A stretch of DNA of 64,000 bases from Micromonospora noduli (GTDB taxonomy: Bacteria; Actinomycetota; Actinomycetes; Mycobacteriales; Micromonosporaceae): positions 1 to 64,000 of the forward strand of contig NZ_PYAK01000012.1 of assembly GCF_003264365.1 (NCBI RefSeq). The letters are read 5' to 3'. Positions 1 to 7,431 of the stretch are shown piece after piece. Under the pieces are notes generated by a model. That model was given only the letters and a program-made list of their open reading frames with translations. It searched no databases and was not told the origin of the DNA. A program made the translations under genes and the position numbers. Each line of letters begins with the position of its first letter. The stretch's first letter is position 1.

Positions 1-151
1 AGTCCGGGGTATAAATCATAATTGGCACTGGCTTTACAAGCACCCTGTTGAGTTCTCAAAGAACAACCACACACCGACCAGAAGCCCCACCAAGTGGAAC
101 CCCAACCGGGGCTTTTCGTACCGCGTCCCCGCCGCTCTCGCGCCGGGCACT
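1..151 (-). other. 5' leader of an rRNA operon (16S lies beyond the window edge)
   Basis: On the minus strand this stretch carries a boxA-type antitermination signal, TGTTCTTTGAGAAC (complement of 52-65), followed by an AT-richer conserved tract ending in the complement of bases 1-10. From memory this tract resembles the pre-16S leader of actinobacteria. Two good promoters lie upstream. The rRNA genes themselves are outside the window, so 16S rather than 23S is inferred from the presence of promoters. Confidence 0.75.
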
Positions 152-157
152 TTTACT

Positions 158-186
158 ACGTTACCTCACCGTCTTCGCCGTGTCAA
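158..186 (-). promoter_or_regulatory. rRNA operon promoter, proximal
   Basis: Read on the minus strand there is a consensus -35 TTGACA (complement of 181-186), a 17-base spacer and a -10 TAACGT (complement of 158-163). It sits about 100 bases upstream of boxA, the usual position of a housekeeping sigma promoter for rRNA. Confidence 0.7.
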
Positions 187-498
187 ACCGTGTGTCCCGG
201 TCTGTCATGCTTCGTACGGGTCAGCGCCGGCGCACTCACGCAGCAGCGAACCGCTGCGTCAGGTCGTCGGATTCAGCAGGCCGGCCGCTGCGATCTCCCG
301 CAGTCTCGCCCGGTTCCCTGCCGGTCGTGAACCTTACCCGGTCGGCTTCGCCGCACCAAATCCGCCTCGCGGCCGATCCGGCAAGCCCCGCCCGGACCGC
401 GTCGCACAGGAGCGAACCCCTGCTTGACCCGGTTGCCACCCCGTTTCGGTGCTCTAGGACCTTCGTCCCGTTTGCCCCGTTCCGCGCTGGCAGAGAGA

Positions 499-528
499 AA
501 GTTACGCGTCTGCGGGTTTGATCGTCAA
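499..528 (-). promoter_or_regulatory. rRNA operon promoter, distal
   Basis: Minus-strand -35 TTGACG (complement of 523-528), an 18-base spacer and -10 TAACTT (complement of 499-504). Together with the promoter at 158-186 it suggests tandem promoters about 340 bases apart. The DNA between them holds no convincing gene; a weaker TAAGGT -10-like site exists near 330. Confidence 0.6.
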
Positions 529-579
529 ATCCATGGGTAGCGGCGCGCGTCACATTCTCGCGCCCGACCGGTTTTCCCA

Positions 580-632
580 GGTCAGGCCCACCCGGCAGCA
601 ACCGAGCTCGGTCCGGCCCACCCGGCAGCAAC
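580..632. repeat. Imperfect 23-base direct repeat
   Basis: Two copies of a 23-base unit (580-602 and 610-632) differ at one base and are 30 bases apart; both contain CCCACCCGGCAGCAAC. They lie just upstream of the distal rRNA promoter. No function is recognised; an upstream activator site such as a Fis-like or Lsr2-type element is only a guess. Confidence 0.5.
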
Positions 633-691
633 GGGATCCGGCGGCCAACAGCGGGGCGCCGACCGTTCTGATCTCTAGGAGCGGGTGCCGA

Positions 692-946
692 TCAGGACGG
701 CTGCCGCCGCCGGGCTGCGAGCCAGGCCCGGACGCCGAGAACGCCGGCGGTGGTGCCGATTGCCAGCGACGCGGCGATCAGCAGCGCGTGCACCCACAGG
801 AAGCTGGTGGGTGCGCCGTCGGCCACCGTGCCGGACGCCCAGGACCGCGGGTCCTGCCAGATGGCCACCGCGAACCTCGGCCAGATCACCCAGGTCCAGA
901 CGCCGACCCCGACCAGGAAGAGACTCCACCCTCGCGACAGCACCAT
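692..946 (-). CDS. SCO4848 family membrane protein
   Basis: An 84-residue protein with two hydrophobic segments (about residues 6-25 and 48-70) and a basic C-terminus. The tryptophan-rich start (motifs WSLFLVGVGVWTW and IWPRFAVAIW), followed by a second helix with FLWVHALL, matches my memory of the small actinobacterial SCO4848-like family of unknown function. In Streptomyces it also lies in the same chromosomal area as a trpS gene. No clear Shine-Dalgarno sequence precedes the ATG. Function is unknown; a small inner-membrane protein is all that can be stated. Confidence 0.75.
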   Translation of the reverse strand: MVLSRGWSLFLVGVGVWTWVIWPRFAVAIWQDPRSWASGTVADGAPTSFLWVHALLIAASLAIGTTAGVLGVRAWLAARRRQPS

Positions 947-1121
947 GGCAGCCGAGTATGCCAGCGCAGCTGTTCAGCGGGCGGGCGACGCGGACGCGGA
1001 CGCGAACGCCCTGCCACACCTGAACAGGAGCGCCGCCGTGCGGAGCGCAGGCTGTTTCCGGCGTCAGCGGGATGGGCACTGCGAAGGGGGACAGCTGAGG
1101 ACCGTCCCCTGGAGGTGCCCC

Positions 1122-1592
1122 ATGCAACCCTCGATCTTCAACCCCTGGGCCTGGCGTGATCCATCTGCCTTGGCCGGCGGGTATACCCAGACCACCCCCT
1201 CGGTCACCCCTCCGGAGGGTCAGGAGGGTGGGCACGACGGCCCGGATGCCCCCGGCCCGGGCACCCCCGTCGACCTGGTGGGTTATCAGGTGCAGGCGAG
1301 CGATGGGCGCGTCGGCACCATCGACGAGACGAGCAACGAGGCGGACGCCGGGCACCTGGTGGTGGACACCGGGCCGTGGATCTTCGGCCAGAAGGTGTTG
1401 CTGCCGGCCGGAACGGTCGACCGGGTGGATCACCAGGAACGCGTCGTGTACGTCGACCGGACCCGCCAGCAGATCAAGGACGCGCCACCGTTCGATCCGG
1501 ACTCGGCCGACCAGGAGTACCGGGAACGCGTCGGCGCCTACTACGCCGACAGCTACCTTCCCCCTCCCGGCGCCATCCCGCGGGTAATCTGA
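1122..1592 (+). CDS. PRC-barrel domain protein
   Basis: A 156-residue soluble protein. The first 45 residues are Pro/Gly-rich and probably disordered. Residues about 50-110 form a PRC-barrel-like beta domain with the pattern VGYQVQASDGRVGTIDE, then GHLVVDTGPWIFGQKVLLPA and a VDRVDHQERVVYVDRT strand. PRC-barrel proteins in actinobacteria are often linked to stress responses or RNA metabolism, but the role here is unknown. The ATG at 1122 was chosen because GGAGG lies at 1111-1115; the reading frame is open further upstream without a ribosome site. The C-terminus is acidic and Tyr/Pro-rich. Confidence 0.8.
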   Translation: MQPSIFNPWAWRDPSALAGGYTQTTPSVTPPEGQEGGHDGPDAPGPGTPVDLVGYQVQASDGRVGTIDETSNEADAGHLVVDTGPWIFGQKVLLPAGTVDRVDHQERVVYVDRTRQQIKDAPPFDPDSADQEYRERVGAYYADSYLPPPGAIPRVI

Positions 1593-1596
1593 GGCC

Positions 1597-1773
1597 GTGG
1601 TCCGGACGGGCAACTGCGCATCCGAGGCGGTCGACCTGGTCGACGACCGCTTCCTCGCTGCCGTGCCCGAGATCCCGACCAGCTCCGGCGATGGCCGTGA
1701 GCAACTTCTGAACGTCCTCCGTGCCGGTGGTCTGCGGTTTCGCGCCGGCGCGCGATGGCGGGCGACTCGCTGA
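1597..1773 (+). CDS. Possible 58-residue small protein
   Basis: A GTG-started frame begins 4 bases after the PRC-barrel stop codon and keeps high third-position GC for most of its length, which favours real coding. The product would be acidic at first, with motif DLVDDRFLAAVPEI, and basic at the end, with a single Trp near the C-terminus. No family is recognised. It ends 14 bases before a 13-bp hairpin in front of trpS, so it could alternatively be a long leader peptide for that gene. Start codon and reality are both uncertain. Confidence 0.35.
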   Translation: MVRTGNCASEAVDLVDDRFLAAVPEIPTSSGDGREQLLNVLRAGGLRFRAGARWRATR

Positions 1774-1787
1774 GTCGATCTCGCTGA

Positions 1788-1816
1788 CCGAGCAGGGCTG
1801 AGCCAGCCCTGCTCGG
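1788..1816 (+). terminator. Strong hairpin ahead of trpS (terminator or attenuator)
   Basis: A perfect 13-bp stem, CCGAGCAGGGCTG, with a 3-base loop pairs with CAGCCCTGCTCGG. No T-tract follows, which is usual in actinobacteria. It ends 45 bases before the trpS ATG. It may end transcription of the upstream genes or act as an attenuator for trpS. Confidence 0.6.
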
Positions 1817-1861
1817 CGCGCGCCCACGCGTGACCCACCTTCGGATACGAGAGGCACCACC

Positions 1862-2920
1862 ATGTCCGTCGCACGAATGCTCACCGGCGACCGGCCTACC
1901 GGCCGCCTGCACCTCGGCCACTACGTCGGCAGCATCGCCAACCGGGTACGGCTGCACCGGCGCTACGAGAGCTTCTTCATCATCGCCGACCTGCACATGC
2001 TCACCACCCGCAACCGCCGGGAGGACATCGATCAGGTTTCCGGCAACGCCCGCGAGATGGTGACCGACATCCTCGCCGCCGGCGTCGACCCGGACCGGGC
2101 CACCTTCTACCTCCAATCGGCCATCCCCGAGGTCGGCGACCTCAACACTCTCCTCCAGAACCTGGTGACCGTCCCCCGGCTGGAACGCGTGCCCTCGCTC
2201 AAGGACATGGCCCGCGACGCCGGCAAGGAGGAGATGCCGTACGGGCTGCTGGGTTATCCGGTGCTCCAGGCCGCGGACATCCTCTGTGTGAAGGGGGAGG
2301 TGGTTCCGGTCGGCCGGGACAACGCCGCACACGTCGAGGTGACCAGGGAGATCGCCCGGCGGTTCAACCACCTGTACGGCCCCGTCTTCCCGGTGCCCGA
2401 GTTGATCCCGGCGGACACCCCGAGCCTGGTGGGGACCGACGGCGCCGCCAAGATGAGCAAGAGCCGGGGCAACGCGATCGCGCTCTCCGACGACGCGGCG
2501 ACGGTGCGTCGCAAGGTGCTCGGCATGTACACCGACCCGAACCGGGTGCGGGCCGACGTGCCGGGCACTGTGGAGGGCAACCCGGTCTTCGCGTACCACG
2601 AGGTCTTCAATCCGGACCGCGACGAGGTGGCCGACCTGGCCCGGCGGTACCGGGCCGGGCGGGTGGGTGACGTGGAGGTCAAGGAACGACTGATCGTCGC
2701 GCTGGAGGAGTTCCTGGCGCCGATCCGGCAGCGCCGGGCCGAGATCGAAGCCGACCGGGGCCTGGTCGACCGACTGATCGTCGAGGGCACGGAGCGGACC
2801 CGCCAGGAGGTACGCCAGACGGTGCTCGAGGTACGCCGGGCGATGGGGCTGACCGGCGCGTACCAGCAGGTGCGGCGGCGGGCTGAGCGGAGCCGACGCC
2901 GGACGGACGCCTCGACCTGA
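1862..2920 (+). CDS. trpS: Tryptophanyl-tRNA synthetase, auxiliary-type
   Basis: A 352-residue class I aminoacyl-tRNA synthetase that charges tRNA-Trp. The HIGH-type motif is HLGH (residues 17-20) and the KMSKS motif is complete (197-201). The N-terminal signature is GDRPTGRLHLGHY rather than the GIQPTG/S-type signature of most housekeeping bacterial TrpRS, so the conserved Gln that contacts indolmycin in the Bacillus enzyme is replaced by Arg. This is a feature I associate with auxiliary, inducible or inhibitor-tolerant TrpRS such as those of Streptomyces and Deinococcus. The C-terminus is Arg-rich. Whether a second trpS exists elsewhere cannot be seen. A strong hairpin lies 45 bases upstream of the ATG. 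Confidence 0.95.
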   Translation: MSVARMLTGDRPTGRLHLGHYVGSIANRVRLHRRYESFFIIADLHMLTTRNRREDIDQVSGNAREMVTDILAAGVDPDRATFYLQSAIPEVGDLNTLLQNLVTVPRLERVPSLKDMARDAGKEEMPYGLLGYPVLQAADILCVKGEVVPVGRDNAAHVEVTREIARRFNHLYGPVFPVPELIPADTPSLVGTDGAAKMSKSRGNAIALSDDAATVRRKVLGMYTDPNRVRADVPGTVEGNPVFAYHEVFNPDRDEVADLARRYRAGRVGDVEVKERLIVALEEFLAPIRQRRAEIEADRGLVDRLIVEGTERTRQEVRQTVLEVRRAMGLTGAYQQVRRRAERSRRRTDAST

Positions 2921-2955
2921 AGGCCGGGGCGTCCGGTCGGCGGCGTGACGCCGGG

Positions 2956-2986
2956 TCCGCTGCGACACCGCCGGGGTGTCAGCGGA
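2956..2986. terminator. Hairpin between convergent genes
   Basis: TCCGCTG..ACACC pairs with GGTGTCAGCGGA around a GCCG loop with a 2-base bulge. It lies between the trpS stop and the end of the convergent 2979-3704 gene, overlapping the latter's last codons, and probably terminates in both directions. Confidence 0.45.
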
Positions 2987-3704
2987 TCCGGACGTCAGCC
3001 AGGTCCAGGGTGATCGGCGTCCAGGAGAGATCCGGAGTGCGGTCCTCCTGGCGGATGTGGATCCGGCGTCGCGTGGGCACGACCAGCCCGTCGACCTCGG
3101 TGGCTCCGCTGACGTAGTGCGCGGTCGGGGAGGAGCCGTTGACCACCGGCTGGTAGTCCATGCGCCGTAGCAGCCCGCCGTCGTCGAAGTAGTACAGCTG
3201 GGTGTCGGTGTGGGTGTGCAGGCTCTCGGGGAACGTGACGCGCAGTACGCGCCACGACTCGCCGTTCTCCTGCGTCCACGGCTCGACCTCGTGCGCCTCG
3301 ACGCCCGGCCAGGTGAACAGGAACGGCTCGACGAGGTAGTGCCAGGTGGCGTAGCCACGGAAGTAGGCCGCCTGGGCGAGCGTCCACTGGCTCTCCCGGG
3401 TGTAGCCGGCGAAGCTGGCCCGGGGGTTCGCCAGCTCGTCGATCAGGCTGCCGTCCGCCGCGGTGACGGTGACCCGGTCGGTGTCGCTGTCGTACTCGGT
3501 GACCTGGCCGGTGCCCTCCTGGACGTGGCGGATCCGTTCCCGGTGCAGGTCGGCCTCGACCAGTTCGGTGCTGTCGAAGTCGGGGCGACCCTTGAACGCC
3601 CAGAACGGGCCGCTGTAGGTGAGCCGGGTGGTGAGGGTCGACGCGGTGTTCCAGCGATCGAGGCCGCCGTGCCGCTCGATCACCTTGGCGAGCAGTGCAT
3701 CCAT
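2979..3704 (-). CDS. Conserved hypothetical protein, LolA-like beta fold suspected
   Basis: A 241-residue protein without signal peptide or membrane segment. It has many alternating beta strands and Trp/Tyr-rich stretches (RLTYSGPFWAFKG, YDSDTDRVTV, YFDDGGLLRRMDYQ). This pattern recalls the outer-membrane-lipoprotein-sorting/LolA-like fold found in many cytosolic actinobacterial hypothetical proteins, but I cannot assign a ligand or reaction. The ATG is preceded by AGGAG on the minus strand, within a 13-base palindrome. It is transcribed divergently from an HxlR regulator, whose likely target it is. Confidence 0.7.
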   Translation of the reverse strand: MDALLAKVIERHGGLDRWNTASTLTTRLTYSGPFWAFKGRPDFDSTELVEADLHRERIRHVQEGTGQVTEYDSDTDRVTVTAADGSLIDELANPRASFAGYTRESQWTLAQAAYFRGYATWHYLVEPFLFTWPGVEAHEVEPWTQENGESWRVLRVTFPESLHTHTDTQLYYFDDGGLLRRMDYQPVVNGSSPTAHYVSGATEVDGLVVPTRRRIHIRQEDRTPDLSWTPITLDLADVRIR

Positions 3705-3711
3705 GACTTAC

Positions 3712-3724
3712 TCCTAAGTTAGGA
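3712..3724. promoter_or_regulatory. Palindrome TCCTAAGTTAGGA, probable HxlR operator
   Basis: A perfect 6-bp inverted repeat around a central G in the intergenic region between divergent genes. It overlaps the Shine-Dalgarno sequence of the minus-strand gene, so a bound regulator would block transcription or translation start of that gene. Binding by the adjacent HxlR protein is inferred only from position. Confidence 0.5.
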
Positions 3725-3776
3725 CTAGAAGGTCCGACATTAGCACTGGTCGGTGGGCGCCGACTACGATGGCGAT

Positions 3777-4427
3777 GTGACTCAGCGGACTTACCAGGAC
3801 GCCTGCGGGGCGGCGCGCACGATGGACATCGTCGGCGAGCGCTGGGCTCTGTTGATCGTCCGAGAGCTGGTGTTCGGCCCGAAGCGTTTCGGCGATCTGC
3901 GGGCCGGCCTGCCGAAGGCCAGCCAGAACGTGCTCAGCCAGCGACTGCGGGAGCTGGAGCAGTCCGGCATCGTCCGGCGGGTGCAGCTCGGGCCGCCGGC
4001 CAGCGTGCACGCGTACGAGCTGACCGAACGCGGTCAGCAACTGGAGCCGACACTGATCGAGCTGTCCCGGTGGGGCGCCGGCCTGCCCGCGGAGCCGGAC
4101 GTCGAGATGAGCACTGACGCGTTCATGCTGTTGCTCAAGGCTCTCTATCGACCACCGACCAGCGCGCCGGTGACCGCTCGACTCCAGTTGCAGGTGGGCA
4201 CCGACGCCTTCGAGGTGGGGGTGTCTCCGAGTGGGATCAGCGTGGTCCGTGGCCGGTCAGGCGAGGTCGACGTCACGGTCACCGGCACGGTCAGAGCAAT
4301 GCGGGGCCTGATGTTCGGCGGCACGCCGCTGCGATCGGCGGTCTCGGCGGGCGAAATCGACGTGCACGGCGACATCGCAGCGGCCCAGCGGTTCTTCCTG
4401 CTGTTCGGAGCGACGCCAGGCGAGTAG
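3777..4427 (+). CDS. HxlR-type regulator with C-terminal SCP2-like domain
   Basis: A 216-residue winged-helix regulator. Residues about 5-95 match the HxlR family (ARTMDIVGERWALLIVREL, FGDLRAGLP, SQRLRELEQSGIVRR, YELTERGQQL). The rest (about 115-216) is a predicted alpha/beta domain ending in GEIDVHGDIAAAQRFFLLF, resembling the SCP2 sterol-carrier-like domains attached to some actinobacterial HxlR proteins, which could bind a hydrophobic effector. The GTG at 3777 fits typical HxlR N-termini; a GTG at 3753 is also possible and neither has a clear ribosome site. It is divergent from the LolA-like gene with a palindromic operator between them. Confidence 0.85.
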   Translation: MTQRTYQDACGAARTMDIVGERWALLIVRELVFGPKRFGDLRAGLPKASQNVLSQRLRELEQSGIVRRVQLGPPASVHAYELTERGQQLEPTLIELSRWGAGLPAEPDVEMSTDAFMLLLKALYRPPTSAPVTARLQLQVGTDAFEVGVSPSGISVVRGRSGEVDVTVTGTVRAMRGLMFGGTPLRSAVSAGEIDVHGDIAAAQRFFLLFGATPGE

Positions 4428-4449
4428 ACCGGATGAACAGTCGACCCCT

Positions 4450-5679
4450 ATGGCGCAGAATGCGAGGATGAGGAGGGTTCTCGACATTCGTCCGGTGCCG
4501 GCGGGGGTGACGCACCGGACCACGATGTTCGAGATCTTCTTCGACCTGGTCTTCGTCTTCGCGCTCACCCGGGTCATCACGTTCATGGCGGGGTCGCCGA
4601 GCGCGCTCACCCTGGCCCAGGGCTTGCTCCTCCTGCTCCTGCTGCTCTACTCCTGGGGTCCGTACACCTGGGTGGGGAACCTGGTCCGGCCCGACGTCGG
4701 CCTGGTCCGCGCGGCCACCCTGGTCGCGATGGCGGCGATCTTCGTGGCCGCGCTGGTGCTGCCGGACGCCTGGAAACAGAGCCCAGGGTTGCTCGACGCG
4801 CCGCTCACCCTCGCCCTGGCCTACGTGGTCGGCCGGGCGGTGCAGCTGGCGATCTTGTTCTGGGTGAGCGCGACGAACCCGGCACTGCGCTCGACGCTGC
4901 GCTTCTTCAGCGTGCCGGTGATCCTGGCGTGGCTCCCGCTGATCGTCGGCGCCCTGCTCGGCGGCGCGGCCCAGACGGCGCTCTGGACCGCCGCGTTGCT
5001 GGTGGACATCGGCGGCGCGCGGATCGCGTCCGCCTTCCGGCCGTGGCAACTGGGCAGCGTGGACCACTTCACCGAGCGGTTCGGCCTGGTGCTCATCATC
5101 GCGCTGGGCGAGTCGTTGATCTCGGCCGGCGAAGGGCCACGGACGATGGCACCGGTCGGTGCGGCCGTGCTGGCCGCGCTGCTCGGCCTCACCAGCACGG
5201 TCTGCCTGTGGTGGCTCTACTTCGATCGGCTGGCCCCCGCCGCGCGGAAGGCCGTCAGCACTGTGCCGGGTGAGCGACGGGCCAGCGTGGCCGGCGACGC
5301 GTACGGCATCGGGCACTCCCCGCTGATCATCGGTGCCATCTACGTCGCGCTCGGCATCGAGGAGGTGATCGCCCAGCTCACCGAGGAGTCGGCGCACCCC
5401 GACCGACTGGGCTGGGAGGCCGCCACCGCTCTGTACGGCGGCGCCGCCCTCTACCTGCTCAGCAGGTTGGTCTTCCGCCGGCTGACAGTTGGCGCGGTGT
5501 ACCCGACGCAGGTCGTCGCCGCGCTGCTGCCCCTGGCCCTGCTGCCGATCGGCCGATCCCTGCCGCCACTGGTGGCGCTCACAGTGCTGACCGCTCTCCT
5601 GATCGGGGTGACCTGGTTCGAGCGACGGGTGGACCGACGCGACGAACGACCCGGGTCGGCACAGCCGGACCTGTCCTGA
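4450..5679 (+). CDS. Low temperature requirement protein A (LtrA) family membrane protein
   Basis: A 409-residue integral membrane protein with about ten to twelve predicted transmembrane helices. The family signature FEIFFDLVFVFALTRV is near the N-terminus and DHFTERFGLVLIIALGES near the middle, both typical of LtrA-like proteins. The founding member is linked to growth of Listeria at low temperature; molecular function is unknown. The N-terminal ATG at 4450 precedes a second ATG six codons later, and either may be used. It lies 22 bases after the HxlR gene and may be co-transcribed. Confidence 0.9.
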   Translation: MAQNARMRRVLDIRPVPAGVTHRTTMFEIFFDLVFVFALTRVITFMAGSPSALTLAQGLLLLLLLLYSWGPYTWVGNLVRPDVGLVRAATLVAMAAIFVAALVLPDAWKQSPGLLDAPLTLALAYVVGRAVQLAILFWVSATNPALRSTLRFFSVPVILAWLPLIVGALLGGAAQTALWTAALLVDIGGARIASAFRPWQLGSVDHFTERFGLVLIIALGESLISAGEGPRTMAPVGAAVLAALLGLTSTVCLWWLYFDRLAPAARKAVSTVPGERRASVAGDAYGIGHSPLIIGAIYVALGIEEVIAQLTEESAHPDRLGWEAATALYGGAALYLLSRLVFRRLTVGAVYPTQVVAALLPLALLPIGRSLPPLVALTVLTALLIGVTWFERRVDRRDERPGSAQPDLS

Positions 5680-5799
5680 GCAGGGTCGCGGCTTCGGTGT
5701 GGCCCGGCCGAAAAGATCTGCCCGCGCCGTGTCGATATCCCCGGCCCGCGTTCGTCGTCATGCTGTACGGCGACCCGCCGCACCGAGAGGAGCCGAAAC

Positions 5800-6156
5800 G
5801 TGAAGTACATGCTGCTGTTCATGAGCCCCATGGTTGACGGGGAGGTCGTCGACAACGGGTGCAGTTTCGAGGACTGGATCCGCTACGACCGGGAGATGAA
5901 GGACGCCGGGGTCTGGGTCTCCGGGCACCCCTTGCAGGACCTGACCACCTGCACCACCGTGCAGGTCGGCCCGGACGGCGAGCGCACGATCACCGACGGG
6001 CCGTTCGCCGAGACCCGCGAGCTGCTCGGCGGGTACGACGTCATCGACGTGCCGGACCTCGATGCCGCGCTGGACTGGGCGGCCCGCAGTCCCGGGGCCA
6101 TCGGCACCGGATCCGTCCAGGTCCGTCCGATCTTCGAGATCGACATGCAGGAGTGA
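5800..6156 (+). CDS. YCII-related (DGPF) protein, sigma factor partner
   Basis: A 118-residue single-domain YCII family protein. It starts KYMLLFMSP and contains the hallmark TDGPFAETRELLGGY, then a DLDAALDWAARSP helix and a final VQVRPIFEIDM strand. GTG start with GAGAGGAG upstream. The stop codon overlaps the start of the next gene, an ECF sigma factor. DGPF proteins are consistently encoded beside ECF42-type sigma factors, with which they are thought to act as companions, although their chemistry is unknown. Confidence 0.9.
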   Translation: MKYMLLFMSPMVDGEVVDNGCSFEDWIRYDREMKDAGVWVSGHPLQDLTTCTTVQVGPDGERTITDGPFAETRELLGGYDVIDVPDLDAALDWAARSPGAIGTGSVQVRPIFEIDMQE

Positions 6157-7415
6157 CCGTGCAGGGCGAGGGGGCAACCGTCGGGTCGTCGGTGGAGGCG
6201 GTGTTCCGGGAGGAACGCGGCCGGCTGCTCGCCTCGCTCGTGCGCCGCTTCGGCGACCTCGACCTGGCCGAGGAGGTCACCTCCGAGGCCATCGAGGCGG
6301 CGCTGACGCACTGGCCGACCGACGGCGTCCCGAGTCGGCCGGGCGCCTGGCTGCTCACCACGGCTCGGCGTCGGGCCGTGGACCGGCTGCGTCGGGACCG
6401 GGTGCTGGCGACCCGGCTCGCCGTACTGCAGGCGGAGGCCGAGCGGGCCGATCACGCGCCGCCCGCCGACGCGGACCGCGACCTGCCCGACGACCGGTTG
6501 GCGCTCTTCTTCACCTGTGCGCACCCGGCGCTGGCCGCGCAGGATCGCGGCGCGCTCACCCTGCGGTTCCTGGCCGGCCTCACCACCACCGAGGTCGCGC
6601 GGGCCTTCCTGGTGCCGCCCGCCACCATGGCCCAACGACTCGTCCGCGCCAAACGGAAGATCCGCGACGCGCGCATCCCGTTCCGGGTGCCCGGCCCCGA
6701 CGAGCTGCCCGGTCGTCTGCCCACTGTGCTCCAGGCCGTCTACTCGGTCTTCACCGAGGGGTACGCGGCCAGCTCCGGCCCGGATCTGCAACGGATCGAC
6801 CTTGCCGAGGAGGCCATCCGGCTGGGCCGGATCCTGCGTCGGCTGCTGCCGGCCGAGCGGGAGGTCGCCGGGCTGCTCGGCCTGATGCTGCTGGTCCACG
6901 CCCGACGGGACGCGCGCATCGGGCGGGACGGCGCCATGATCCTTCTCGACGACCAGGACCGTGGACGCTGGGACCGTCAGATGATCGAGGAGGGGCAGGG
7001 CCTGGTGGTGGTCGCGCTGACCGGCCGAGGGCCCGGCCCGTACGGCGTGCAGGCCGCCATCGCCGCGCTGCACGACGAGGCCGCCGACGTGGCCAGCACC
7101 GACTGGCCGCAGGTGGTGGCCCTCTACGACGTGCTGCTCGGCCTGGTGCCCTCACCGATCGTCGCGCTGAACCGGGCCGCCGCGGTCGCCATGCGGGACG
7201 GGCCGGCGGCGGGGCTCGCGCTGCTCGACGAGTTGGCCGACGAGCCTCGGCTGCGCGGCCACCACCCCTATCCGGCGGCGCGGGCCGACCTGCTGCGCCG
7301 GCTCGGCCGGTACGACGAGGCCGCGGCCGCGTACCGCAGCGCGTTGACGCTGGTCGGCACCGAACCGGAGCGCGCGTACCTGCTCAGCCAGCTGAGAGCC
7401 GTCACGACCGAGTGA
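6153..7415 (+). CDS. ECF42-type RNA polymerase sigma factor with C-terminal extension
   Basis: A 420-residue sigma factor. The N-terminal sigma2 region (EEVTSEAIEAALTHWP, PGAWLLTTARRRAVDRLRR) and sigma4 region (LTLRFLAGLTTTEVARAFLV, MAQRLVRAKRKIRDA) are followed by about 230 residues of helical repeats (FTEGYA, LNRAAAVAMRDGP, LLRRLGRYDEAAAAY) that look TPR-like. This architecture and the overlapping YCII/DGPF gene define the ECF42 group, which has no classic anti-sigma factor; the C-terminal extension is thought to be needed for activity. The GTG at 6153 overlaps the upstream stop codon; a second GTG at 6159 is possible. Confidence 0.9.
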   Translation: MTVQGEGATVGSSVEAVFREERGRLLASLVRRFGDLDLAEEVTSEAIEAALTHWPTDGVPSRPGAWLLTTARRRAVDRLRRDRVLATRLAVLQAEAERADHAPPADADRDLPDDRLALFFTCAHPALAAQDRGALTLRFLAGLTTTEVARAFLVPPATMAQRLVRAKRKIRDARIPFRVPGPDELPGRLPTVLQAVYSVFTEGYAASSGPDLQRIDLAEEAIRLGRILRRLLPAEREVAGLLGLMLLVHARRDARIGRDGAMILLDDQDRGRWDRQMIEEGQGLVVVALTGRGPGPYGVQAAIAALHDEAADVASTDWPQVVALYDVLLGLVPSPIVALNRAAAVAMRDGPAAGLALLDELADEPRLRGHHPYPAARADLLRRLGRYDEAAAAYRSALTLVGTEPERAYLLSQLRAVTTE

Positions 7416-7431
7416 GCTGTACCCTTCCCGG

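Noticed and set aside
1597..1862. Classic Trp leader-peptide attenuator before trpS
   Set aside because: Only one Trp codon is seen in the candidate leader frame and no alternative anti-terminator pairing was found; kept only as a possibility.
1553..3358. 601-codon open frame antisense to trpS
   Set aside because: It overlaps the recognised trpS over its full length, its composition is a GC-rich antisense artefact, and no domain is visible.
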